From Pseudomonadota bacterium (GTDB lineage Bacteria > Pseudomonadota > Alphaproteobacteria > Rhizobiales > Devosiaceae), in NCBI GenBank assembly GCA_023387585.1, contig JAEWHZ010000040.1, forward strand, positions 1 to 17,337: a DNA stretch of 17,337 bases, read 5' to 3'. This document shows positions 1 through 6,849 of this stretch, in pieces. The stretch's first letter is position 1; each line of letters opens with the position of its first letter. Under the pieces are notes generated by a model. The model did not search any database and was not told the origin of the DNA. It saw only the letters and a program-made list of their open reading frames with translations. A program made the translations under genes and the position numbers.

Positions 1-294
1 CACGTCGAACCGGCGCGCGGCGAGGCCCGGGATCAGGGCGCCGAACTCGGTCAGCGTCGCATCGAGGTTCTCGACGCCGGCATTGCGCATGGCGGCGCGC
101 AGCACGTCGGGCGACTGGCCGGTCAGCACGCCGTTCTCGTCGAGAAAGGCATAGGGGAGCTGGTTGGACATGCCGACACGCAGCGTCGAGGGCAGGGCAT
201 CCTGGGCGAAGCTGCGCCCGGTCATGGCGACGAGGCCGGCGCCGGCAAGGCCCGCACCGGTGATTTTCAGCAGGTTTCTACGAGACAGGCGCAA
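1..294 (-). CDS. EhuB-like polar amino acid/ectoine ABC transporter substrate-binding protein, N-terminal part (runs off left edge)
   Basis: I translated the minus strand by hand: a twin-arginine-like leader (RLSRRNLLK) and a hydrophobic Gly/Ala stretch ending near SFAQD, followed by a mature start with LRVGMSNQLPYAFLDENG and LTEFGALIPGLAARRFDV. That layout is typical of family 3 (polar amino acid) binding proteins, and the LTEFG-IPGL-RFD run closely resembles EhuB, the periplasmic ectoine/hydroxyectoine receptor. About 98 codons are visible; the rest lies left of the window. I chose the TTG start at 294 because AGGAG (302-306) sits 7 nt upstream. An in-frame ATG at 312 would add six residues but has no evident ribosome site. 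The export signal suggests Tat-dependent secretion. The gene is divergent from a GntR/FCD regulator, its likely controller. Assignment to ectoine rather than another amino acid is inference from this short fragment. Confidence 0.8.
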   Translation of the reverse strand, partial: MRLSRRNLLKITGAGLAGAGLVAMTGRSFAQDALPSTLRVGMSNQLPYAFLDENGVLTGQSPDVLRAAMRNAGVENLDATLTEFGALIPGLAARRFDV

Positions 295-312
295 GGTGGA
301 ACTCCTGGGCAT

Positions 313-533
313 CGAGGGACGGAAAGGAACTACAGGGGCGGCTAGAACGGCAGGGAACGGCTAGGGACAGCAGGCACGAAACGGCAAAGACAGCAGGGAA
401 TGGCAACCAACGACCCCAGAGCAGCACGGTCCCGTGTCGATGGCAAGCAGATTTTATAAAATCTACAATCTACATCCCGGTTGCTCCTTTTTGCCCGACC
501 CGATAGACCAGCGGGCGGAAGAGGCTGACGGAA
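313..533. promoter_or_regulatory. Divergent intergenic control region between the EhuB-like gene and the GntR regulator
   Basis: This 221-bp gap separates two divergently transcribed genes, so it must hold both promoters. Most of it is GC-rich with A/G-rich runs. The exception is the AT-rich core at about 449-474, which contains a perfect 16-bp palindrome and a tandem ATCTACA repeat (461-474). A -10-like TATAAA lies inside the palindrome and, being palindromic, reads on either strand, but I find no convincing -35 partner. The ribosome site for the plus-strand gene is GGAAGAGG at 517-524. Confidence 0.5.
449..464. promoter_or_regulatory. Perfect 16-bp palindrome, candidate GntR operator
   Basis: AGATTTTATAAAATCT equals its own reverse complement over all 16 bases. 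It lies about 70 bp upstream of the GntR/FCD regulator start and about 155 bp from the EhuB-like start. Short AT-rich palindromes between a GntR gene and its divergent target are common operators for this family. That this regulator binds here is inferred from position and symmetry only. Confidence 0.5.
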
Positions 534-1250
534 ATGACAGGCAACGGGTCCCTTCCCCGCAAGGGGCTGGAGCACAAGACGATTGCGGCGGCGGTGGCGA
601 GCGAGCTGCGGCGCCGGATCATATCCGGCAGCTTCGCCGGCGGTTTCCAGCTTCGTCAGGACATGCTGGCCAGGGAGTTCGGCGTCAGCCGGGTGCCGGT
701 GCGCGAGGCGCTGGTGCAGCTCGAATCCGAGGGGCTGCTCAAGATCCACGCCCATCGCGGCGCCGTGGTTTCCGTGCCCTCGCTCGACGAAATCCGCGAG
801 GTCTTCGAGTTGCGCGAGCTGCTGGAGCCGCGCCTCCTGCTGGAAAGCGCCCCCAGGCTGACACCCGAGGACTATCGGCAACTGACCGATATCGCCGCCC
901 GCTATGCCGCCAGCCATCGCGCCGGCGACGTGGCCTCCTGCGCCGAGCTCAACACGGCCTTCCATCTCGGCCTGCACCAGCATGCCACGCAGCCGAAAAC
1001 ATTGAACATCGTCGCCGGCCTGCTGCGCGACAGCGAGCGGCATACGCGGCTGCAGCTCCACTACGATGTGCACGGGGACACCGCCATCGCCGACGACGCC
1101 CGCATTCTCGCGCTCTGCTCCGGGCAGAAATACGCCGAGGCTGGCGAGGTGATGCGAGATCACATCAATGCCGCCGCGGCCAGACTCGTCAAATCGTTCG
1201 AAACCCTGCATCACGCCGGCCCGGCAGGTGAACGGGCCGGCGCTTTCTAG
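534..1250 (+). CDS. GntR-family transcriptional regulator with FCD effector domain
   Basis: A 238-residue protein of ordinary FadR-subfamily length. Residues 10-80 form the winged helix-turn-helix, with the GntR signature FGVSRVPVREALVQLESEGL at 49-68. Residues about 85-220 form the all-helical FCD ligand-binding domain. Expected FCD metal ligands are visible at N140, H144 (AFH) and H210 (RDHI), but the usual third ligand (the EHR motif) reads DDAR near 187-190, so that His appears to be Asp. The start is supported by GGAAGAGG about 9 nt upstream. It is divergent from the EhuB-like gene and probably represses it in response to a small acid or amino-acid-derived ligand (inference). The final codons form a hairpin that may act as its terminator. 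It converges on the IclR gene. Confidence 0.88.
   Translation: MTGNGSLPRKGLEHKTIAAAVASELRRRIISGSFAGGFQLRQDMLAREFGVSRVPVREALVQLESEGLLKIHAHRGAVVSVPSLDEIREVFELRELLEPRLLLESAPRLTPEDYRQLTDIAARYAASHRAGDVASCAELNTAFHLGLHQHATQPKTLNIVAGLLRDSERHTRLQLHYDVHGDTAIADDARILALCSGQKYAEAGEVMRDHINAAAARLVKSFETLHHAGPAGERAGAF
1214..1248 (+). terminator. Probable intrinsic terminator overlapping the end of the GntR gene
   Basis: CGCCGGCCCG (1214-1223) pairs perfectly with CGGGCCGGCG (1233-1242), giving a 10-bp GC stem with a 9-nt loop, followed by the short T-rich run CTTTCT. The structure lies within the last codons of the regulator, which ends at 1250. The U-tract is weak, so it might terminate poorly or only stabilise the 3' end. 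Confidence 0.5.
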
Positions 1251-1328
1251 TTCAGGTTCCGTTCATCTATCGTTCAGAATGCGGCTGGCGCGGCTACGGT
1301 ATCGCCGCTGCGTGGTATCGCGATTGCC

Positions 1329-2111
1329 TTATTCCGGCATGTCCAGCGTTATCGCCTCTGCGGTATCAAGGGCAGCCAGTCGGATCTCCTCCATTCGGCT
1401 TGGCCCGGCCCCCGCTAGAAAGGGGACGCTCAGGGCAGCGGTGAGCCGTCCGCTTCGCGTCTTGATGGGCACGGCATAAGCGTGGATCGACAGCGCTTGC
1501 TCTCCCTTGTCGTGAGCCCAGCCCAGCCGCTGGATGCGGCCCAGTTCAGTGCGTAACCTCTTGGGATCGGTCAGGGTTTTGCTGGTAAGGGCCGCCAGCG
1601 GCTTGCTCAGCCAGCACTCGAGGGCGTCGCGTTCGAGATGGGCGAGCAGCACTTTGCTCGCGGCCCCCACATGGACAGGGACCCGTTGTCCGGGAGCCAC
1701 CGTCAGGGCATATTCGCGCCGGCCTTGGGCCGCGGCGATAACCAGAACGCCATCGTCGTCGAGCACGCTGAGCTTGACGCCTTCTCCGAGTTCACCGGCC
1801 AGTCGATCGAGATGCGGTTGGCAGATGGCCAAAAGATCAGGCTCGCTCGCTCGGGATGCAACATGGGATGCGAATGTCAGAAGGCGCGGTCCCAGATGGT
1901 AGATACCGGCATCGTCGCGCCGCACGACGTCGTGGTTCTGTAGCGTATTGACGATTCGATAGACGGTTGTCCGGGGCAGGCTGAGTTCTGCGGTCAGTTC
2001 GCGGATATTCATCCCCGACTGGCGTTGTTCGATCGCCGTGAGCACCTCCATCATGCGATCGATCACCGGGATGGTATGCTTGTTGGCGCCGTCCTCGGCA
2101 ATGTCGGCCAT
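1329..2111 (-). CDS. IclR-family transcriptional regulator
   Basis: A 260-residue protein of typical IclR length. Residues 12-75 form the N-terminal winged helix-turn-helix (IPVIDRMMEVLTAIE, then LSLPRTTVYRIVNTLQNHDVV). Residues 90-250 form the effector-binding domain, with the usual landmarks VPVHVGAASKVLLA (144-157), GWAHDKGE (197-204) and AVPIKTRSG near 213-221. The ATG at 2111 is preferred because the helix-turn-helix follows at normal distance and GGAG lies about 10 nt upstream. An open frame reaching 2258 would add 49 residues of unrelated sequence crossing the operator region. It is divergent from the sugar-acid operon beginning at 2465 and should control it through the repeats at 2158-2194. 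IclR proteins respond to small aromatic or sugar-acid ligands; the ligand here is unknown. Confidence 0.9.
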   Translation of the reverse strand: MADIAEDGANKHTIPVIDRMMEVLTAIEQRQSGMNIRELTAELSLPRTTVYRIVNTLQNHDVVRRDDAGIYHLGPRLLTFASHVASRASEPDLLAICQPHLDRLAGELGEGVKLSVLDDDGVLVIAAAQGRREYALTVAPGQRVPVHVGAASKVLLAHLERDALECWLSKPLAALTSKTLTDPKRLRTELGRIQRLGWAHDKGEQALSIHAYAVPIKTRSGRLTAALSVPFLAGAGPSRMEEIRLAALDTAEAITLDMPE

Positions 2112-2127
2112 GCCTGGCAATCTCCAG

Positions 2128-2155
2128 TTGACAATTACTTGCCTCGCTCTAGCAT
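2128..2155 (+). promoter_or_regulatory. Sigma70-type promoter for the enolase-superfamily/ABC operon
   Basis: A perfect -35 hexamer TTGACA (2128-2133), a 16-nt spacer and TAGCAT (2150-2155, four of six matches to TATAAT) face the plus strand. Initiation would fall near 2162, inside the operator repeats, so a bound IclR protein could block it. The resulting leader to the ATG at 2465 would be about 300 nt. The assignment is by pattern only. Confidence 0.55.
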
Positions 2156-2157
2156 GG

Positions 2158-2194
2158 AAATATGAACAGCTAAAGTTCAAATATGAACAGCTAA
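2158..2194. promoter_or_regulatory. Tandem IclR-type operator repeats, 21-bp period
   Basis: The 16-mer AAATATGAACAGCTAA occurs at 2158-2173 and again, identical, at 2179-2194. The spacing is exactly 21 bp, about two helical turns, which places both on the same DNA face. The second copy sits in a 14-bp inverted repeat GTTC-AAATAT-GAAC (2175-2188). The first keeps only the right half (left half ATGG). IclR proteins often bind adjacent dimer sites of this kind. The repeats lie between the IclR gene and its target and overlap the predicted start of the TTGACA promoter. Confidence 0.7.
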
Positions 2195-2464
2195 TACCGT
2201 CGACGGCAATGGCTTCGGCAGCTGGGTTGAAGTGTGAGGAAAATAGGTCTCGGTGCATGGGGGAGGGCAGGGCCGGTCGCGGCGACAGGGTCGGGTGCGG
2301 CCTGGCGTCGCCTCAATGCCGGCCGGGCACCCTTGCAGGATCCAGCGGTGCGGCGTGACCAATTCGACCGGAGCGCCCACTCGCCAGACCCGCTTCGTCC
2401 GCGGCCGGCGAATGAGGGGCATGCTTGAAGCGGTGCCTGGTCTGCAGCCGCGGGAGGATGGCAA
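2195..2464 (+). other. Long untranslated leader without a recognised gene
   Basis: About 270 nt between the operators and the dehydratase ATG. Open frames exist on both strands but none resembles a known protein. The notable structure is GGGTGC (about 2291-2296) with GGCC following, which can pair with GGCC and GCACCC (near 2327-2332) around an internal bulge, giving a long GC-rich stem. The end of the leader carries the ribosome site GGGAGG 7 nt before the ATG. I recognise no known riboswitch consensus. Confidence 0.35.
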
Positions 2465-3640
2465 ATGAAGATTACCGGGCTCAAGACGTTCGTCGCCAAT
2501 GTCCAGCGCACCAACTTCGTGTTCGTCAAACTCTATACCGATGAGGGCATTGACGGGGTCGGCGAGGCCACGCTCGAATGGAAAACCCTCACTGTCGTGG
2601 CAGCGCTCGAGGAGCTCGAGCGCGTCCTTGTCGGCTGCGATCCCTTCAACAGCGATGCGTTGATCGAAAAGCTCCATCGAGACAGCTATTGGCGTACGGG
2701 GGCGGTGTTCCGCACGGCGCTGGGTGCCATTGATGCAGCGCTTCTCGATATCAAGGGCAAGGCGTTGAACGTACCGGCTTACCAGCTGCTTGGCGGGAGC
2801 TACCGTGATCGGGTGAAGTGCTATGCCAATCACTGGTATTTTGGCGCCAGTACCCCCGATCAATATGCCGACCTCGCGCGCAAGGCCGTCGCGATGGGGT
2901 ATCGGGCCCTGAAATGGGACCCTTTCGATGCGGCCGACCTGGAGATGACGCGGGAAGAGCGTACGAGGACGATCGATATCGTGGCTGCCGTGCGCGATGC
3001 GGTCGGGCCCGATATCGATCTCATGCTCGATGTTCACGGTCGCCTTAACGTGCCCACGGCGATCGCCATGTGCCGGGCTCTGGCGCCCTATGACCTGACC
3101 TGGATCGAAGAGCCGACCCCGCCCGAAAGCATCGACGCATTGGTGCAAGTGCGCCGCGCCAGCCCGGTTCCCATTGCTGCCGGAGAGCGCTGGTACGAGC
3201 CGGCGCGGTTTCTCGAAGCCCTGCAGAAGGAAGCGGTCGACATATTGCAGCCCGACGTCTCCCATGCCGGCGGGCTGGCGGAAACCAAACGCATCGCCCA
3301 TATGGCCCATGCCAGCCTGATCCCGGTCGCGCCCCACAATCCGGTAGGGCCGGTAATGAACGCGATGACGCTCCACACGGCCATCGCGATTCCCAACTTC
3401 ATGCTGTTTGAAACGGTTTCCGTCGACGTACCCTGGCGCAAGTCGCTGGTGCGCGAGACTCTGCAGTTCAAGGATGGCGCGCTTCTGGCGCCGACTGCGC
3501 CGGGGCTTGGTGTCGAACTCATCGAGGAAGCCTGTGCCCAGTTCCCTTACGTCCCGACAAATGCGCCGTTTTTCGATGGCACGATCAATACCAGCGGCAT
3601 CGCCAGCGGTGCGGCCACGTTTGGCGCCGCGCAGGACTAG
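2465..3640 (+). CDS. Enolase-superfamily sugar-acid dehydratase (galactonate dehydratase-like, mandelate racemase/muconate lactonizing family)
   Basis: A 391-residue protein with the family's two-domain layout: an N-terminal capping domain (about 1-115) and a TIM barrel. Metal ligands fit the superfamily pattern: D189 in DVHGR, E215 in IEEP and E241 in AGER. H191 of DVHGR and H291 of APHN, with D264 in DVSHAGG, match the D-x-H-G-R arrangement of E. coli DgoD (D-galactonate dehydratase) rather than the Lys-x-Lys of mandelate racemase. E316 (LFE) ends a late strand. The likely reaction is metal-assisted dehydration of an aldonic acid to a 2-keto-3-deoxy acid in the cytoplasm. The exact sugar acid cannot be read from the sequence. 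It is the first gene of an operon with a CUT1 importer and an aldo/keto reductase. The start is fixed by GGGAGG 7 nt upstream. Confidence 0.88.
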   Translation: MKITGLKTFVANVQRTNFVFVKLYTDEGIDGVGEATLEWKTLTVVAALEELERVLVGCDPFNSDALIEKLHRDSYWRTGAVFRTALGAIDAALLDIKGKALNVPAYQLLGGSYRDRVKCYANHWYFGASTPDQYADLARKAVAMGYRALKWDPFDAADLEMTREERTRTIDIVAAVRDAVGPDIDLMLDVHGRLNVPTAIAMCRALAPYDLTWIEEPTPPESIDALVQVRRASPVPIAAGERWYEPARFLEALQKEAVDILQPDVSHAGGLAETKRIAHMAHASLIPVAPHNPVGPVMNAMTLHTAIAIPNFMLFETVSVDVPWRKSLVRETLQFKDGALLAPTAPGLGVELIEEACAQFPYVPTNAPFFDGTINTSGIASGAATFGAAQD

Positions 3641-3749
3641 CCCTCGCTCGGTTCGCCACTGCGGTTGACCGGAGCAGGGAGGCTTCGAACCGGAGCGATC
3701 AGAAGAACCGGTACAGGGGAGCGGCGGTCGAGCTGGTTCTGTGGAAGGC

Positions 3750-3787
3750 ATCGCCGAACGGCGATCTGGATGGCCCGGCAACGGGCC
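3750..3787 (+). other. Two small adjacent RNA hairpins ahead of the binding-protein gene
   Basis: Hairpin one: ATCGCC-GAAC-GGCGAT (3750-3765), a 6-bp stem with a 4-nt loop. Hairpin two: GGCCCG-GCAA-CGGGCC (3772-3787), a 6-bp stem closed by a GNRA-type GCAA tetraloop. Both lie in the 180-nt gap between the dehydratase stop (3640) and the binding-protein ATG (3821), ending about 23 nt before its GGAGG. No T-run follows, so these are not terminators. They may mark an mRNA processing or stability boundary (inference). Confidence 0.45.
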
Positions 3788-3820
3788 TGGTTGGCGAATG
3801 TATCGCCCAGGGAGGAGATC

Positions 3821-5047
3821 ATGACGATTCTCAAGAAATGCGCCGTCTTCACGGCAACCGTATCCGCAATGGCTTTGATGGCGGGGACGGCTTCTGCCGG
3901 CACGGTGACGTGGTGGTCACCCAATTTCCACGCTCCGCGCGCCGTCGAGCTCGTCGAACAGTTCGAAGCCGAGCATCCCGGCATCGACATCGTGATTGAA
4001 GAAACTACTTCGGACGGCCTGCCTCAGCGTGTCGTCACGGTTCTGCAGTCGGGATCCGCACCCGATATCATCGACGTCCAGCACGCCTGGGTCGCCGGAT
4101 ATGCGCTGAACGGCCTTGTCATGCCGCTCGATGATATCATCAATGATCCCGATGACTTCATTCCGGCCGCGCTCGACTATGTGCGCTGGGACGGAGCGAC
4201 CTATGCCGTACCCTTCCGCGCCGAAGGTCTGGCCGTCATCTACAATCGAAAGCATTTCGAGGATGCCGGGCTCGATCCCGACAATCCTCCCCAGACCTGG
4301 CCTGAACTCATCGAGGCAGCGTCCGCGCTCACCGTCGATGGCCGTTATGGCTTTGCCATCACGGGCGGCGGCGAAGTCGGCAATACGATTTTCCGCTCGC
4401 TTCCATTCATCTGGATGAACGGTGGCTCGATCATCTCCGAGGATGCCACCGAGGCCACCGTCAACCAGCCCGAGGCGGTCGAAGCGGTCAAGTTCTATAC
4501 GGACATGCTCGTGGAACACGGCGTATCGCCGTCCTCGACGCTGGAGAATGACGGTACGGCCAACCGTCGCCTGTTCATTGCCGAAGCCGTTTCGATGTAC
4601 CAGGCCGGCCAGTTCGACCTGGCATCGATTGCGCAGGAGAATCCGGACATCGATCTGGGCGTCATGGCCATGCCGCATCCCGAGAACGCGGAAACATCCG
4701 CCATTCTCGGTGGCTGGAGCTTCATCGTCCCCACGGATGCCGCCAATCCCGAGGAAGCCAAGATCTTCATCGAGTGGATGTCGCGCCCGGAGAACATGGG
4801 GGTCTACACGGATACCTTCCCGGCCCGTGCATCGGCCATGGCAATGGAACGATTCCAGGATCCTGCACTCGAAGTTTACGGTTCGGTGCTGCCCTTCACC
4901 CGTCCGGTGCCGACCCATCCGGCATGGGTGCAGATCACGCAGGCCTATTTCGACGGCGTCCAGCGCATCCTGATCGGTCAGCAAGACGCGCAGGCTGCGA
5001 TGGACGAGGCGGCTCTCGATATCCAGGATCTCCTGGATCAGTACTGA
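3821..5047 (+). CDS. Carbohydrate ABC transporter substrate-binding protein (CUT1 type)
   Basis: A 408-residue extracellular solute-binding protein of family 1 (MalE/UgpB-like). A Sec signal peptide covers about residues 1-26: KK n-region, hydrophobic core and ASA-G cleavage site. Mature hallmarks are TVTWWSP, a FEAEHPGIDIVIEE strand-loop, the hinge-region VLQSGSAPDIIDV and the C-terminal WMSRPENM segment with a final helix. It captures a sugar or sugar derivative in the periplasm for the two permeases that follow. The ATG at 3821 is chosen over an open frame reaching 3665 because it begins the signal peptide and follows GGAGGAG. A strong bulged hairpin overlaps its stop codon and could raise its expression over the permeases. 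The substrate is unknown; the upstream dehydratase suggests an aldose or aldonic/uronic acid. Confidence 0.9.
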   Translation: MTILKKCAVFTATVSAMALMAGTASAGTVTWWSPNFHAPRAVELVEQFEAEHPGIDIVIEETTSDGLPQRVVTVLQSGSAPDIIDVQHAWVAGYALNGLVMPLDDIINDPDDFIPAALDYVRWDGATYAVPFRAEGLAVIYNRKHFEDAGLDPDNPPQTWPELIEAASALTVDGRYGFAITGGGEVGNTIFRSLPFIWMNGGSIISEDATEATVNQPEAVEAVKFYTDMLVEHGVSPSSTLENDGTANRRLFIAEAVSMYQAGQFDLASIAQENPDIDLGVMAMPHPENAETSAILGGWSFIVPTDAANPEEAKIFIEWMSRPENMGVYTDTFPARASAMAMERFQDPALEVYGSVLPFTRPVPTHPAWVQITQAYFDGVQRILIGQQDAQAAMDEAALDIQDLLDQY

Positions 5048-5090
5048 CAGCCGTCCAGGCAAGGAGCACCGGCGGCGCCTGGCGGCTGTC
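5046..5090 (+). other. Strong bulged hairpin just after the binding-protein stop codon
   Basis: GACAGCCG (5046-5053) pairs with CGGCTGTC (5083-5090), and CCAGGC (5055-5060) pairs with GCCTGG (5077-5082). The only interruption is one bulged T at 5054. This gives a 14-bp stem with a 16-nt loop whose first bases overlap the TGA stop (5045-5047). No T-tract follows, so it is not a classical terminator. Hairpins at this position, as between malE and malF, protect the upstream mRNA from 3' exonucleases and lower downstream expression (known principle; function here inferred). Confidence 0.65.
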
Positions 5091-5125
5091 GGTGCCCGAC
5101 CAACCAAATTGCGGAGCCTATTGCC

Positions 5126-5986
5126 ATGGGACGGATATCCCCGGGGTTACTGTTTGCGCTGCCGGCGCTCATAGTGCTCACTATGCTGGTCGCATATCCC
5201 GTCATGTATACCGGCTTGCTCAGCGTCACGGACCAGCGCGGCAATTTCGTCGGAATCGAGAACTTTCAGCGGGTTCTGGGTGCACGAATAACGCCGGTTG
5301 CATTCACCAACACGTTGTGGTGGGTCGGCGGTTCGGTGGTTCTGCAGGTCATTCTAGGCACTGCGACGGCTATCCTGCTCAACGAAAACTTTCCCGGCCG
5401 CGGTATCCTACGTTCGGTGGCGGTTATCCCCTGGGTCGTGCCGGGGATCGTTGCCGCGCTCACCTGGGCGTGGATGTTCCATACCGAGTTCGGCATCATC
5501 AACTATATGCTCACCGCGCCCGGATTGATCGATGAACCGGTCGGCTGGCTGACCAATCCCGATACCGTCATGCCCGCCATGATCGCGATCAATGTCTGGA
5601 AGCTGTTTCCCTTCGTCTCGATCATGGTGCTCGCTGGTCTGCAATCGATCCCCAAGGATCTGTACGAAGCCGCGCGTGTCGATGGGGCCACCTTTCTCGA
5701 TGAAACCTGGCACGTCACGCTGCCCCAGGTGCGCCCGGTCATTTTTGCCGTGACCCTGCTGCTGATCATCTGGGCGCTCAATCACATCACGACGATCTAC
5801 GCCATCACCAAAGGCGGCCCGGCCAATCTGACCCTGATTACGCCCATTCAGATTTTCCGCCTCGCTTTCGAGTCGGTCCAGTTCAACCAGGCGGCGGCGC
5901 TGTCTGCCCTGTTCTTCGCGGCAGTGATGGTCATCGTGAGCATCTATATCAAGTTCACCTCGGCCAGGGAGGAAAAGGCACTGTGA
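5126..5986 (+). CDS. Carbohydrate ABC transporter permease (MalF/UgpA-like, CUT1)
   Basis: A 286-residue inner-membrane protein with about six hydrophobic segments. The first (about 8-31) is N-terminal, as usual for short MalF-type subunits. The MetI-family EAA loop that docks the ATPase is at 181-200: EAARVDGATFLDETWHVTLP, with the conserved Gly and Leu-Pro. The IPWVVPGIVAAL run (101-112) is typical of CUT1 permeases. GGAG lies 9 nt before the ATG. The 3' end overlaps the next permease by 4 nt (GTGA), indicating translational coupling. It forms a heterodimer with that protein and receives substrate from the preceding binding protein. No ATPase gene is found in this operon. Confidence 0.93.
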   Translation: MGRISPGLLFALPALIVLTMLVAYPVMYTGLLSVTDQRGNFVGIENFQRVLGARITPVAFTNTLWWVGGSVVLQVILGTATAILLNENFPGRGILRSVAVIPWVVPGIVAALTWAWMFHTEFGIINYMLTAPGLIDEPVGWLTNPDTVMPAMIAINVWKLFPFVSIMVLAGLQSIPKDLYEAARVDGATFLDETWHVTLPQVRPVIFAVTLLLIIWALNHITTIYAITKGGPANLTLITPIQIFRLAFESVQFNQAAALSALFFAAVMVIVSIYIKFTSAREEKAL

Positions 5987-6813
5987 GACGGTCTAAGGCA
6001 AGTCTTGCTCTGATCTACGTCTGTGCGGCGCTCCTGGCTGCGGTGTGCCTGTTCCCGTTCTTGTGGATGTGGGTATCTTCGATCAAGCAGTTGCGCGAAC
6101 TCTACACCATCCCGCCGGTGTGGTTTCCAGCCATGCCGACGCTGGAAAACTATCGTACGGTCCTGTTTGAATCCAATGTACCGCGCTACTTCCTCAACAG
6201 CCTGGTCATATCATTCGGTTCGACGGGGCTGGCGCTGTTCATCGCCATATTTGCGGCTTATGGATTCGCGCGCTTCAAGTTCCGGGGTAAAACGGCCTTC
6301 CAGTCCTTTGTTCTGATCGGCCAGCTTCTGCCGACAGCTGCCATTATCGTGCCGCTCTTTGTCACGCTGCGCATGCTCGGGCTGGTCAATACCTATCTGG
6401 GGCTGATCCTGGTCTATATGATCATCACGCTCCCGCTGGCGGTATGGATGCTCACGAGCTACTTCCGGGCCATTCCGGTCGAGCTGGAGGAAGCGGCTAT
6501 CATCGATGGATCGTCACGGATCGGGATCCTGTTCCGGATCACGCTGCCTCTATCGATCCCGGGCATCATCGCGGTCCTGGTCTATTCGTTCGTGACGACA
6601 TGGAACGAATTCATCTTCGCCCTGACGTTTGCCACCGATTCCTCGGTCAAGACGCTTCCGATCGGGCTGGCCGAGTTCACCACCGAATTCAACACCGACT
6701 GGGGTGCGGTCATGGCCGCCTCCATGATCATGACGGTCCCCATCGCGGTTCTGTTCTTGTCCATGCAGCGCTTGTTCATCGGCGGAATGACCGCCGGTGC
6801 GACCAAGGGCTAG
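5983..6813 (+). CDS. Carbohydrate ABC transporter permease (MalG/UgpE-like, CUT1)
   Basis: A 276-residue inner-membrane permease with a hydrophobic first helix (8-33), then the periplasmic LENYRTVL-type segment and NSLVISFGST (72-81) characteristic of MalG-like proteins. The EAA loop is at 169-190: EEAAIIDGSSRIGILFRITLPL without gap, with Asp-Gly and Leu-Pro conserved. The C-terminus ends in MQRLFIGGMTAGATKG, the usual MalG-type tail. It starts with GTG, whose last two bases belong to the previous gene's TGA; AGGGAGG lies about 10 nt upstream. It partners with the 5126 permease. Which ATPase drives the pair is unknown. Confidence 0.93.
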   Translation: MRRSKASLALIYVCAALLAAVCLFPFLWMWVSSIKQLRELYTIPPVWFPAMPTLENYRTVLFESNVPRYFLNSLVISFGSTGLALFIAIFAAYGFARFKFRGKTAFQSFVLIGQLLPTAAIIVPLFVTLRMLGLVNTYLGLILVYMIITLPLAVWMLTSYFRAIPVELEEAAIIDGSSRIGILFRITLPLSIPGIIAVLVYSFVTTWNEFIFALTFATDSSVKTLPIGLAEFTTEFNTDWGAVMAASMIMTVPIAVLFLSMQRLFIGGMTAGATKG

Positions 6814-6849
6814 CTCCACCTGTTTTCGAGATTGAGGAGTTCCAGAATC

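Noticed and set aside
1251..1328. Repeated GGTATCGC octamers in the convergent gap
   Set aside because: Only two short copies with no dyad or T-tract; too little to call a functional element.
1329..2258. A longer start for the IclR regulator
   Set aside because: The extra 49 residues are encoded by the operator and promoter region and resemble no IclR N-terminus.
2177..3781. A 534-codon minus-strand frame opposite the dehydratase gene
   Set aside because: It is antisense to a well-supported enolase-superfamily gene and its composition (Arg, Gly, His, Asp rich, no motif) is that of a reverse-strand shadow.
3665..5047. A longer start for the first binding protein
   Set aside because: It would put about 52 residues before a clear Sec signal peptide; the ATG at 3821 follows GGAGGAG.
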